Both the position numbers and the translations under genes were made by a program. The notes beneath the pieces were generated by a model, which saw only the letters and a program-made list of their open reading frames with translations, was not told the DNA's origin and did not search any database. A stretch of DNA of 64,000 nucleotides, taken from contig OZ038433.1 in assembly GCA_964036275.1 (NCBI GenBank), positions 16,498,257 to 16,562,256 on the forward strand, in the 5' to 3' direction. Positions 13,401 through 20,110 of the stretch are shown here, in pieces (position 1 is the first letter of the stretch; each line of letters begins with the position of its first letter). The stretch is from Litoditis marina (taxonomy: Eukaryota > Nematoda > Chromadorea > Rhabditida > Rhabditidae).

Positions 13401-16400
13401 CTTCTTAAATTCTTTCTGTCTCTTTTAAAACCCTCTGATTTAAACAAACACCAGTAAGGTCCAACTAAGCGACAAAAAGTAGTCCGTTTTAGATGTGAAT
13501 AAGTGAAAATGTATGATTGTTTCATCAAAAGTAGACCGATTTTCTTATGTTCGGCAAAACAGTAGTCCGTTTTTCGAATTTTTCTGACTATTCGGACAAC
13601 TTTACTGGTGTATGGATTTAAAGAAGGACGATTATGTGGACCAATCCCGTGTCAACGGTCCTTTAAACTGCAATTGAAAAATGTATTGCAGTTTAAAGGA
13701 CTGAACCGTTGCGAATGGACCACATAATCGTCCTACTTTAAGTGTTTTTTCAGCGCGTGTATCTCTTCTCCAACCCGTTTGATCATCGGTTTAGAAATGA
13801 GTCATCCGGCGCCTCTCAGCAAGGCAGAAATTAGCCGTGGAGCAGCCTATAGAGTTGGTTTATCATCCATACATACTACAGTAATTTTGTCCGAATAGTC
13901 GGAAAAGTTTGAGATTGAGACTTTCTATAGAGTTTCGCCCCGTCCAAAACTATTTGGTGTTTATTTGGCACCTTTTACAAACTAAAAAACGCACTTTTCA
14001 GTGAGCTGATATAGTGACCGGTTTTTCAGTTTAGGATGTCAACGGATAACGGGCTATCAACAAACCTTGAAAATTATATCGAAAAGTATTATATTATCAA
14101 TAAAACAGTTCTCCTATTTTCACTCCTTTTTTTCATTTCAGTTTATTAAAAAGTAGGTGGAATGAAGAGTTCGCGGCCAGTTACACACGCAACCGGTTTG
14201 CATGTGTAGAAAACTATTGGTTGCTTTTAAATGCAACCGGGTTGGATTTGAAATCAACCAATATTTGTGTACACATGCAACCTGGTCGCATTTTGGTTGC
14301 ATAAAACCCGGTCGCGTGTGTAAAAAACCGCTAGAATTCACGGATTCTTTATCCTTTTTGATCGAATATTTTGACAGATGCCTTCGGTTCTTGGTTGGGG
14401 TGCGAACACCCTTCCACTGGCTCAGGAGTACAAGGGAGACTATAGATACGTGGCGCCCAGACAGTCTGACGTGAGTTGTAGTTTGGTCGGGTTTGGGCGG
14501 AGTTTCAGAACAACATTTATTCATTCATTCACGTCGGGCACTAGAATTTCAGGTAGGGTTGACATGGTTGGGGGGCAGGTTACTCAGGGCACCGAAAGGA
14601 CCGAAAACTGCACGGTTTCGTTTTTCTACTGGGTTTTTTTTCATTTATCTGTTGAGTTTTGGCTGTTCTCATATTACAAAGGTGATCGCAGCGTTTGAGA
14701 ACAAGATGGAGAATATTGACCTGAAAACCACTCTCTGCCCGCTCTCGCTGGGATTCAGCGGTTTTTCATGGGTAGAGGTTTTGGGAGACCTACCATGTTC
14801 ATTCCCTTAACTTTGTGACTATATTAAATTAGAGCCTTCATTCTTATTTACCCATAATGTTTCCAGTCGATGGGAGCGGAACTGCGTACGTTGATCAAGA
14901 AACTAGCCATGGAGGCTCGAGAGAATCGCGGGAAGCCGCCGCAACACCTGGTCTTCTACTTCAACGGGATCAGCGAGGGACAATGGGCCCTGGTGGGTGC
15001 ACAGGCACACTTTATCGGTTCTCAACATATTGTTTCGTTTGGTTTTTATCTACATTCATAGCGAGGTCAGTTTTTCAGGTGTTCAAAAAAAAGCCCGATT
15101 TTCACTGTGGATTTGTGAACATCAAAGATTTTGCATCATCAGCTGGTCGATTCTTTTTTCGAAAAAGGAGCGCGCTTTCGAATCGACTTTCTATGGTTTT
15201 TTAATAATAAGAAAAACATTATTCGCATAGAAGATATAACTATAGGTTTTCACATACTTGGTTTTTCAATAAGAAATAGTTCAGTTGGCCTCGGATTACA
15301 TGTTATCGATCCGAGCCGGACTGGCGGACATTAACGCTGGCTACAAGCCAAAGATGACTGCCATCGCTGTCAGCAAGGAGCACCAGGGTCGGTTCTTCAA
15401 CAAGGTGGGTGGTCGGAATCCTGTGAAAACGCTGGCAGCTTAAAATACCGGGCAAGATGCAGGCTTGAATACTGGTGTTGAATTAGCCTGCATCTCCTTA
15501 TGAATTTAAAACAGTACAGGCGACATCTGGCTGACCCCGGTATTTTAAGTTGCAAAATTGGCGAGTCCGGTATTATAAGTTGCAACGGTTTTTCAGAGTC
15601 ATACACCAGCGAGGTTCAACTACTCAACGAACAATTATTCGTTTTTAGATTTAAACACAAGAGAATCGATGTTTTTTTCTATCGAAAATTGATAAATTTT
15701 TCTCTTTTTCTGCGAAAAATGCCCGGTTTTCGATTTTTTATGGTTATTCGGTTAACTTTATGGGGTATGACCGCTTGACTTTTCACCTGAGGCGTGAGGT
15801 AATGTCGGGACGGGGGTAGAGGCAAATTGTTAAATGTCCCGCCGTTGAAAAATCAAAAGATTATAGGTTCCCTATTGGTTTTATTTTCGAAATTTTGCAA
15901 TATATACCAGTCTCAGCGCAGCTGAAGAAATAGTCAAGTATCCCCCGGTTAGCTAACCGTGGCATCACCCCTATGATTGTAATCATACACCAGTCCGACT
16001 ACTCCACGAACAATTGTTGGTTTTCAGATTTGAATGTCTACAAATTCTCTCCCGAAATTGGCCAAAAAGTGGTCAAGTAGTCATTTTGGCTGGAGGTTAC
16101 TGTGTGTTTGTAGCCGCGTTCAGCGGTGTGTCATTTCGTACAACTTTGGGGGGAGGGGGTCGTGAAATCCCCGCAGAGACAGGACCTGCTTGTTAGATGA
16201 AAATGAAAATTGAAAAAAAAATCAACAGAACTAGAGTTGTCCAGAGTTGTCTAATAAAAGGCTTTTTCTTAATTGAAATATATTGTTTTATTTTATTGAT
16301 TTTGTTGCAGAACATTACTGGAACCCGCGCCGCGGAGCAGAATATTCCACCGGGAACCGTCATCGACTCAGTGATCGTCTCCCCCCTCGTCTCGGAGGTC

Positions 16401-17875
16401 TTTCTCAACTCGCACTCCGCCTTTCAGGTCAGTTCTGAGTTCGTTTGCTACAAGATCCCGGCTCCTTCATCCCATCCTGCGTCTCCTCAAACACACGCTA
16501 TTTCTCTGCTCTTACATCCCGCCGGGATGTAAGAGACCAGAAATAGTGAGACAAAGCGAGATACGCAGAATGGGATAAAGGTGCCGGGATCTTCTAGCAT
16601 ACGTACTCAGCTGTTCTATTCATGCATCAGCTGACTTTCATGGGTACGGGGCGAAAATTCTTTATTTAACCTGTTTTTTCGTTAACCTTAGCAGTCGTTA
16701 GCCGGGTTACATTTACATTTAACCATTTTTTTATTATCTACTAACCCTTTAGTAATCCTGTTTTACATCGTCTTTGGGGTGGACATCACGGATACCGAGT
16801 GGTTGACAAGAGTGTCAAGACAGTAAATAAGTGGCCAATTATTCAAAATTGCGCAAGTATTGTAACGGTATCAATCACTGTCAATACTGCTCAGTACTAC
16901 AATACGGTACCTACTACTACTATTATTACTACTGTAGTAACAGAAGCCTACCTAGCGTAACCCTGTATTTCAGGGCACTGCGAAGACCCCGAAGTATTCC
17001 GTGATCTACGATGACTCTGGAATGAAGATGGATGACCTCGAGTCGATGACCCACGGCCTGTGTTTCCAGCACGGAATCGTGGATTCTACCGTATCCCTGC
17101 CAGCTCCTCTGATGGTTGCTGACAGATGCGCGAAGAGGGGACACAATGTGTACATTGCACAGAGGGGGTACGTTTGTTCGAATATTGAAAGTTGTATAGT
17201 TGGTATGTAGATACTGTAGGGTAGTGGCCTTAATGTGCCAGAAAAACTTGAAGGAAACTTTGAGTTCTGTACATATACTATAATGAAAGATGAGAGTTGT
17301 TGCGGACCAAGGAAGGACATAATATGTAAATCGCCCAGAGGGGGTACGTCGGTTTTATAGTGATTTTTGCACATAGTATGACTTTATGAATGGAGGATGA
17401 GAGAAAAGAGTGGTTAAGTGCCAATAGAAGACATAATACATATATCGACAATAAGGGTACTTTTTCTGTTGTAGTTGGCTGGGAGTACGTTTTTCTTTGA
17501 TGAACAAGAAGGGGGGGGGGGGGAGGCGTTTGTTTTTTTCTTCTTTAAAAATGGTGGTTTACAAAGTTGTAACTGCACAGTTACGTTGGAGTCTTTATTG
17601 CATTTTTGTGGTTGAGTCGTGTCACAGAAGAGTTTTGCATCATCAAAAATCTACAAATTTGTCGGCTTCTGCGAAAAATAGACCGTTTCCTTACGTGGGT
17701 AGGCTTTCCCCGAGTCTCCTTCACACAAGTAGATGATCTTTGATCTATTCATGATCTACCTATGTAATGTGTTTCATTTAGATCTTCCACCGGAGGGGAA
17801 ATGGACTTGGCTACTGCCAATTCCGAACTGACCAATGACGGAAAGAAGCTCAGCAAGACCAGATACAATGCATAG
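193..17875 (+). CDS. WAGO-type Argonaute protein (5' partial, 19 exons, slicer residues lost)
   Basis: Small-RNA-binding effector of RNA interference. Exons: 193-321, 1250-1382, 1896-1967, 6407-6548, 6917-7042, 7533-7604, 10314-10420, 11612-11714, 12276-12351, 12621-12739, 13273-13334, 13754-13853, 14378-14470, 14682-14771, 14867-14992, 15285-15404, 16311-16427, 16974-17167, 17782-17875 (TAG stop). All phases close and give about 690 residues: PAZ about 40-160, linker 160-225, MID 226-375, PIWI 375-690. The C-terminal half has family hallmarks such as PPGTV, LNSH, QGTAKTPKY, THGLC and SLPAP. The tetrad positions read GLEMSHP (Asp to Glu), FNGISEG (Asp to Asn) and VADRCAKRG (His to Asp), as in slicer-deficient worm Argonautes. 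The first base belongs to a codon begun in an upstream exon, so about 200-300 N-terminal residues lie outside the window. A specific orthologue (wago, ppw, sago, csr-1-like) cannot be named from sequence alone. Confidence 0.95.
627..788. mobile_element. CACCAGTAA miniature palindromic element (diverged copy)
   Basis: Starts CATACACCAGTAATGTCCG and ends GGACAAGTTTACTGTGGTGT. Between the arms lie the family's internal GTGAAAAT, CATCAAAAA and AAAAGTAG blocks. It lies in an Argonaute intron; a still more degraded copy is visible at about 327-480. Confidence 0.6.
1250..1382 (+). CDS. Argonaute exon b (PAZ)
   Basis: Acceptor TTTTCAG to 1249, donor AG|GTAGGA at 1383. Contains GLYVETNYGERKRRFKI, which matches the PAZ core pattern (G-L-Y-V-x-T ... 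K-x-Y/F-x-I). Confidence 0.88.
1449..1625. mobile_element. CACCAGTAAGG miniature palindromic element
   Basis: 177 bp: CATACGCCAGTAAGGTCTGAC … GACTATTCGGACAACCTTGCTGGTGTATG. Internal signatures are AAAAGTAGTCCGTTTTC, ATCAAAAGTAGACCGATTTTC and GTAGTCCGTTTTTC. Similar copies are at 13447, 15600, 56202 and 60262. Confidence 0.8.
1896..1967 (+). CDS. Argonaute exon c (PAZ)
   Basis: Acceptor TTTGTAG to 1895, donor AA|GTGAGT at 1968. Encodes ITVASYFQKKYSVKLK, the PAZ strand/helix normally written T-V-x-x-Y-F-x-x-K-Y. It is followed by a 4.4 kb intron containing the retroelement. Confidence 0.9.
2004..2271. mobile_element. Palindromic miniature element, GGTTACC family (copy 1)
   Basis: 268 bp in the PAZ intron. 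The outer arm AATTCTATATCTAACCGGGT is repeated in inverted form at the right end, with GGTAACC and AGTAACCTGAAAGTAACC blocks inside. It has no ORF. The arms would fold into one long hairpin. A related copy lies at 21838-22226. Confidence 0.8.
2514..2517. repeat. 4-bp target-site duplication, left
   Basis: CTAT directly left of the left LTR; the same CTAT follows the right LTR at 5687-5690. This supports one insertion of the whole 2518-5686 unit. Confidence 0.7.
2518..2696 (-). repeat. 3' LTR of the antisense retroelement
   Basis: 179 bp, matching 5508-5686 with 6 substitutions and no indels. Contains TATAAATAG on the minus strand at 2661-2653. The ends read CG…CG rather than TG…CA when bounded by the duplicated target. 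Confidence 0.9.
2697..2707 (-). other. Polypurine tract of the retroelement
   Basis: On the minus strand GCGAAGGGAGA abuts the 3' LTR. This is the expected position and composition for the plus-strand primer, and it independently fixes the element's orientation. Confidence 0.7.
2731..3816 (-). pseudogene. Frameshifted gag-like gene with three zinc knuckles
   Basis: An N-terminal reading frame starts at 3816. Coding continues in a second frame from about 3596 to 3045 and returns to the first frame to the stop at 2731, so two compensating frameshifts are implied. The middle part is charged and helical. The C-terminal part carries zinc knuckles: CSFCKSFDHFSDAC and CRYCRSMQHHAALC are exact CX2CX4HX4C, and a variant CSQC…H…C lies between them. 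This is typical of retrotransposon nucleocapsid. A minus-strand TATATATAAA (3913-3904) lies about 90 bases upstream of the start. Shorter open frames on the plus strand here are antisense shadows. Confidence 0.75.
4071..4640 (-). pseudogene. Integrase C-terminal fragment (GPY/F-type domain)
   Basis: Continuous minus-strand frame ending at 4071. A charged helical region (WRLSWHSNKLKSRQERY) leads into VGNLVLIKK and LPLHGPYEVTNV. This is the pattern of the Ty3/gypsy integrase C-terminus (V-G-D-L-V-L then G-P-Y/F-x-V) and is followed by an acidic tail. The catalytic core and the rest of pol are absent from the window. Confidence 0.8.
4660..5488 (-). other. Retroelement leader / non-coding internal region
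   Basis: Between the candidate primer-binding site and the integrase fragment. I see only short open frames with no family resemblance. It is probably leader sequence plus the scar of the deleted pol region. Confidence 0.4.
5489..5507 (-). other. Candidate tRNA primer-binding site
   Basis: On the minus strand, directly after the 5' LTR, the sequence starts TGGAGGTCTCC and contains the complement of TTCGA. It begins like a primer site (complement of a tRNA CCA end). The T-loop spacing is not canonical, so the tRNA is not assigned. Confidence 0.5.
5508..5686 (-). repeat. 5' LTR of the antisense retroelement, with TATA box
   Basis: 179-bp partner of 2518-2696. On the minus strand TATAAATAG occupies 5651-5643, about 35 bases inside the LTR start, where a core promoter would direct transcription against the Argonaute gene. 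CTAT follows at 5687-5690. Confidence 0.88.
5956..6377. mobile_element. CACCAGTAAG element split by a nested GTTACATTTGAC palindrome
   Basis: The left part (5956-~6105) and the right terminus GGACAACCTTGCTGGGGTATG (6357-6377) belong to the CACCAGT family. The sequence between is a second palindrome with GTCAAATGTAACC / GTTACATTTGACGGCGG arms. The composite ends only 29 bases before exon d. Confidence 0.65.
6407..6548 (+). CDS. Argonaute exon d (end of PAZ), GC donor
   Basis: Begins after a non-TTTCAG acceptor (CTTAAG to 6406) and completes the Lys codon of the previous exon. It then reads YPDLFMVF ... CYPIECLRV, the expected end of PAZ. The frame and family alignment (I-K-A-C-A) require the exon to stop at AAG|GCACGT, a GC donor. 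The GT donor four bases downstream breaks the frame. Confidence 0.85.
6549..6916 (+). other. GC-AG intron of the Argonaute gene
   Basis: The intron begins GCACGT and ends TTTCAG. Only this donor joins exon d (…TTIK) to exon e (ACATLP…) in frame and in agreement with the family. The intron contains a degenerate CACCAGT-type palindrome and an (AT)n stretch at 6876-6909. Confidence 0.75.
6917..7042 (+). CDS. Argonaute exon e (linker 2)
   Basis: Acceptor ATTTCAG to 6916, donor GTG|GTACGT at 7043. Encodes ACATLPAERLRQT ... LTIDDKLAV, the helical linker after PAZ. Its last ~24 bases and donor recur inside the next intron at 7191-7230. Confidence 0.9.
7191..7230 (+). repeat. Intronic duplicate of exon e 3' end plus donor
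   Basis: ATTGATGACAAGTTGGCT and GGCTGTGGTACGTGACT recur ~150 bases after the real exon end at 7042, separated by an 8-base insertion. The downstream sequence CAACTTGACTTG is also shared, so a tandem duplication of the exon/intron boundary is the simplest reading. Confidence 0.75.
7533..7604 (+). CDS. Argonaute exon f (linker 2)
   Basis: Acceptor TGTTTAG to 7532, donor AAC|GTGAGT at 7605. Encodes VPGRIMPAPSLQFGNKKI, matching the conserved V-x-G-R-x-L-P-A-P-x-L-x-F/Y-G motif. Confidence 0.92.
7612..10045. mobile_element. ~2.4 kb element with GTGCAGACAGTTACA subterminal repeats
   Basis: Both ends carry clusters of the 15-mer GTGCAGACAGTTACA or its complement (7617-7716 and 9885-10032) and share GAGAA…CACTTAATTG-type flanking blocks in inverted orientation. 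The interior (8700-9440) has its own TTCAGGG / CCCGAACG repeats and no ORF. It fills most of the intron between exons f and g. Likely a non-autonomous DNA transposon; borders are approximate. Confidence 0.6.
10314..10420 (+). CDS. Argonaute exon g (start of MID)
   Basis: Acceptor ATTTCAG to 10313. Encodes CKWNSFATTFF ... NWTVCGLF, the expected G-x-W-N-x-x-x-x-x-F ... W-x-V element opening MID. The donor is weak (GA|GTGGGT at 10421) but is the only nearby choice that gives the phase needed by exon h. Confidence 0.82.
10436..10486. repeat. (AAT)n microsatellite
   Basis: An almost pure AAT tract just inside the intron after exon g. Confidence 0.9.
10725..10975. mobile_element. GCAACC palindromic element (copy 1)
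   Basis: Built of ATGCAACCNGGTTGCAT, TTGGTTGCTTTTCAAATGCAACC and their complements; folds on itself along its whole length. It lies in the intron after exon g. A second copy is at 14166-14331. Confidence 0.75.
11612..11714 (+). CDS. Argonaute exon h (MID)
   Basis: Acceptor TTTGCAG to 11611, donor GAG|GTGAGT at 11715. Encodes FVRKLVERARAKGMKVGEP, a typical MID helix (F-V-x-x-L ... A-x-x-x-G-M). Confidence 0.9.
12276..12351 (+). CDS. Argonaute exon i (MID, guide 5'-end pocket)
   Basis: Acceptor TTTTCAG to 12275, donor G|GTTAGT at 12352. Encodes QFVVFVSSDAIKLH. The final His aligns with the Tyr that stacks on the guide 5' base in AGO-clade proteins; this alignment was done by eye. Confidence 0.88.
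12621..12739 (+). CDS. Argonaute exon j (MID)
   Basis: Acceptor TTTTCAG to 12620, donor AAG|GTATGT at 12740. Encodes DFIKLTEVKMQVLTQEM ... LDNIISK. The Lys of DFIK sits where the phosphate-binding Lys of the pocket is expected, and TQEM where T-Q-C-V/I is usual. Confidence 0.9.
13273..13334 (+). CDS. Argonaute exon k (MID/PIWI junction)
   Basis: Acceptor GTTCCAG to 13272, donor CA|GTGAGT at 13335. Encodes FNTKLGGLSTWVL, the near-invariant N-x-K-L-G-G that opens PIWI. Confidence 0.95.
13447..13614. mobile_element. CACCAGTAAGG miniature palindromic element
   Basis: Carries the same internal signature blocks as 1449-1625 and ends ACTTTACTGGTGTATG. It abuts the GGACGATTATGTGG element at 13618; both are in the intron between exons k and l. 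Confidence 0.8.
13618..13741. mobile_element. GGACGATTATGTGG foldback element (copy 1)
   Basis: 124 bp, nearly perfect hairpin: TTAAAGAAGGACGATTATG … CATAATCGTCCTACTTTAA, with CAACGGTCCTTTAAACTGCA arms and a small AT loop. Other copies are at 21309, 34684, 50091 and 59630. Confidence 0.88.
13754..13853 (+). CDS. Argonaute exon l (PIWI, first catalytic position)
   Basis: Acceptor TTTTCAG to 13753, donor AGA|GTTGGT at 13854. Encodes RLIIGLEMSHPAPLSKAE. The family reads G-x-D-V-x-H-P here; this protein has Glu in place of the catalytic Asp. Confidence 0.92.
14166..14331. mobile_element. GCAACC palindromic element (copy 2)
   Basis: Carries ACACGCAACCGGTTTGCATG and ACACATGCAACCTGG blocks matching 10725-10975. 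It lies in the intron between exons l and m. Confidence 0.7.
14378..14470 (+). CDS. Argonaute exon m (PIWI)
   Basis: Acceptor TGACAG to 14377, donor GAC|GTGAGT at 14471. Encodes MPSVLGWGANTLPLAQEY ... PRQSD, matching the P-S-V-V-G-W/F-S-A-N segment downstream of the first catalytic site. Confidence 0.92.
14682..14771 (+). CDS. Argonaute exon n (PIWI)
   Basis: Acceptor ACAAAG to 14681, donor TGG|GTAGAG at 14772; both are weaker than the others, but the phase fits. Encodes VIAAFENKMENIDLKT. This lies in the glutamate-finger region, but I cannot place that residue confidently. Confidence 0.75.
14867..14992 (+). CDS. Argonaute exon o (PIWI, third catalytic position)
   Basis: Acceptor TTTCCAG to 14866, donor CTG|GTGGGT at 14993. 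Encodes PPQHLVFYFNGISEGQWAL. The family motif is Y-R-D-G-V-S-E-G-Q-F; the catalytic Asp is Asn here. Confidence 0.95.
15285..15404 (+). CDS. Argonaute exon p (PIWI)
   Basis: Acceptor GTTCAG to 15284, donor AAG|GTGGGT at 15405. Encodes the segment ending PKMTAIAVSKEHQGRFF, the P-K-x-T-x-I-x-V-x-K-x-H-x-x-R-F strand of PIWI. Confidence 0.95.
15600..15769. mobile_element. CACCAGCGAGG miniature palindromic element (diverged)
   Basis: Starts CATACACCAGCGAGGTTC and ends TTATTCGGTTAACTTTATGGGGTATG. A partial relative begins CATACACCAGTCCGACTAC near 15985. Confidence 0.6.
16311..16427 (+). CDS. Argonaute exon q (PIWI)
   Basis: Acceptor GTTGCAG to 16310, donor CAG|GTCAGT at 16428. Encodes EQNIPPGTVIDSVIV ... 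FLNSHSAFQ, matching the invariant N-x-P-x-G-T-x-x-D and L-x-S-H motifs. Confidence 0.96.
16446..16601. mobile_element. AGATCCCGGCACC foldback element (copy 1)
   Basis: TGCTACAAGATCCCGGC … GCCGGGATCTTCTAGCATA arms, with CCCATCCTGCGTCTC and a central ACATCCCGCCGGGATGT palindrome. It lies 18 bases inside the intron after exon q. Second copy at 21998-22155; fragments near 32083, 46790, 52920 and 54370. Confidence 0.82.
16974..17167 (+). CDS. Argonaute exon r (PIWI, fourth catalytic position)
   Basis: Acceptor TTTCAG to 16973, donor GG|GTACGT at 17168. Encodes GTAKTPKYSVIYDD ... MTHGLCFQHG ... SLPAPLMVADRCAKRG. The tetrad His position (family A-H-L-V-A-x-R) is Asp. The exon's 3' end recurs, diverged, twice in the next intron. 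Confidence 0.95.
17285..17462 (+). repeat. Diverged intronic duplicates of exon r 3' end plus donor
   Basis: GGACATAATATGTAAATCGC then CCAGAGGGGGTACGT at ~17315-17346 mirrors the exon end (GGACACAATGTGTAC … CAGAGGGGGTACGT, 17139-17172). A third, weaker copy is GACATAATACATATATCG … AGGGTAC at 17429-17460. Confidence 0.65.
17782..17875 (+). CDS. Argonaute exon s (C-terminus and stop)
   Basis: Acceptor CATTTAG to 17781, TAG stop at 17873-17875. Encodes a 31-residue tail ending KTRYNA. Argonautes usually end in a short hydrophobic tail such as YFA; this one ends YNA. Confidence 0.9.
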
Positions 17876-18511
17876 GTTCGAACCGATAGTGTCAAACCTG
17901 TAATAGGCAAGTTTGGTTGGCTTCTCTGAAATGTTGTGGTTTTTTGCAGGTTTTCACTTGTAAAGTAGAACCTCATTATTTCAAGAGTGTTGTATGCATA
18001 TATGTTTAGTTCCTCTGAAATGTTTTGAATGCAACGTCATTTTTGTTCATAATATCAATCTGTTCATTTCTGATGCGTTTTCCCAGATGAAACGTATCAT
18101 TTCAATTGTCCATATTTGTTTATATTCTCCATATTTTGCTCTCTGTCCCGTTTCACTGGTATATATTTGTTTTGGCTGATAGAGGCCGGTCAAATCTGTC
18201 CACGTTGTGCATTTCGGTTTATAGTTTGATCTTGCTTTTTTTGTGCGATTGATTAGAATACAATCCAGATTTGGCTATCCTCCTATTTCCGCATAATTTC
18301 TAACATTTTGCATGCATAATGGTTTAGTTTCTTACTTTTTCACTTTGAACGTGTTTTACATGCAGCCTTGTTTCCAGTCTTTCGACTGTTGTGCCTTACT
18401 ACGTTTTCTTGCCTCACGTTGCACATATTATATTGGATGTATTTTATATATTTCCGGTTGTAATACTGTGTTGTTCTGAATGAATATGCAACCAGATTCT
18501 CTCGGAATAAA
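17876..18511 (+). terminator. Probable 3' UTR and poly(A) signal of the Argonaute gene
   Basis: No coding potential is seen after the stop. The first convincing AATAAA is at 18506-18511, in a U-rich setting. A second, GAATAAATAG, occurs near 18641. The UTR length (about 630 bases) is an inference. Confidence 0.45.
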
Positions 18512-18599
18512 ATTGTTAATGGAGTAGAAGATGAAAGTATTTTCATTTCACACCGTACTAGATCTCTTGTTAGATGACTTGTCACCTTTCTAGTCGTTG

Positions 18600-19660
18600 A
18601 ACGAAAGGTTCTAACTTCAGACTTGTTTCACTAAAAAAGTGAATAAATAGTTTGACGCAGTTTTACAATATATTGCTGTGTAATTCCATGTAGTATAACC
18701 AGTTATTCAAGCAATTTGATAATGTAAAGTTGCGGATTAGAGTTTGGGGCAAGTAGTCTCGCACAATTTATATTAATTTTTTGGAAGTAATAACAAAATA
18801 AGTATAGAAATACAGCGCTTTAAACTTGGTTAATGGAAATATTGATAGACTCGTGCCCTAAAACTAAAATAGGAGAGCATCTTGAAGAACGAGGATACAT
18901 ACGCATGGCTAGACGCAATTTTCGTCACAGCTCAAATCCAAGATCATCTGAATTCCTTGGGTTTTTTTAGCATCTTAAGTACATAAAAACTTCAAATTTG
19001 CAGTTTAGTGCACTACAGACTTAGATATTCCGACAGAGAACACGTCCCACCGAGATTAGTTGTGAGTCTGAAGTTTAAGTCACATCGCAGGCTACGTGGC
19101 GGCGTGTTTGACGTCAAATCCAACCTACACATCACAAAATTGAACCAGGAATTAATTTCACAATTGCTTTTGTTTGAATAAGGTTGCGTTTTGTACAAGT
19201 TTGAGTGGTAGTAAGTTCATATGCCAAGAATGAAAATGAGACGTTGTGAAAATGAAAAATGTAGGAAATCTTAACTTTTTTAATAATTGGCTTTTGTGAA
19301 ATCGTGAAAATCATTTGTAAGTTCGTAATTTTGAAATGAGGGGATATTAATACGCAGAGTAAAACCATAGTCATTCGAATATCCCAGTCGTTTACTACAT
19401 GTCGTACATGCTCACTTAGCCTTTGTCTGATCCAGCCGAAATCTTCTCTGAAAACTCTCCAGCACAAACAGTTGTTAGTCATACATACTACAACGTGTTC
19501 CATCCTAAATTAGACTCAAGATGGGATAAATGTTGTTGTAAACCAAGACGCAGTCTAAGATGGCCTTCCACTCACACGTTGTATTATGACTAACATCTTT
19601 CTCATTCTTAGAAGATCATATTTGCAATGTGATTAGTCTGCCGAGTCGTAGACAAATCAG
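18600..19660. other. Gene-free AT-rich stretch
   Basis: Nothing coding or repeated is recognised. Open frames are short and lack family resemblance or flanking splice sites that extend them. Confidence 0.4.
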
Positions 19661-19662
19661 AA

Positions 19663-19855
19663 TATAGTCGTCGCCAACCGAAGGGCAGGAGGGTACTGTA
19701 TATCTCACTTTCCGCTGTGTATGCACACATGTCTTCGATTCCAAACCGTGCCCGTTACCTACTCTAATAGCACAGTGATGAGCGGCCTGCTGAATCTATT
19801 ACTCGCAAGTTGGATTCCGGGAGAGATAGAAATTTATAAATTTGGCACCCACTAC
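19663..19855 (+). repeat. tRNA-like ~190 bp repeat (diverged copy)
   Basis: Begins TATAGTCGTCGCC and carries GGGTACTGTATATCTCACTTTCCGC, then a decayed tRNA-like core (TAGCACAGTGATGAGCG … AAGTTGGATTCCGGG) and the AATTTATAAATTTGGCACCCACTA tail. Family members: 37468, 48382, 49514, 52975(-), 53747(-), 54768(-), 62549. Confidence 0.75.
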
Positions 19856-19954
19856 AGTGCAGAATAGAAGAATATTACATCAAAAACGGAGATAGAAATT
19901 TATAAATTTGACACCCACTACAGTGCAGAATAGAAGAATATTACATCAAAAACG
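19823..19954 (+). repeat. 66-bp tandem duplication at a tRNA-like repeat tail
   Basis: GAGATAGAAATTTATAAATT … CATCAAAAACG occurs twice head to tail with one visible substitution (GGCACC/GACACC). It extends past the usual end of the repeat. Confidence 0.9.
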
Positions 19955-19989
19955 GTACAACGATGGTATCTTTGGAAAGGCTGACCAAT

Positions 19990-20110
19990 TCTATGCTAAA
20001 TCGAATAGTTACGAGACGTTGGTATTCCGATGAGGCATCGTGCACTTTGTCATACACGTTTCTGAACTTTTACGTGACTGTGCGATTGACTAACAGTACA
20101 GTCGCTTCAC
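19990..20110. repeat. ~110-bp GAATCGTGCACTTTGTCATTGCACG repeat (diverged)
   Basis: Shares ATAGTTACG…, GATGAGGCATCGTGCACTTTG and TTTACGTGACTGTGCGATT with copies at 21020-21140, 37010-37140, 53982-54105 and 62005-62130. The 133-codon open frame over it is therefore not counted as a gene. Confidence 0.65.
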
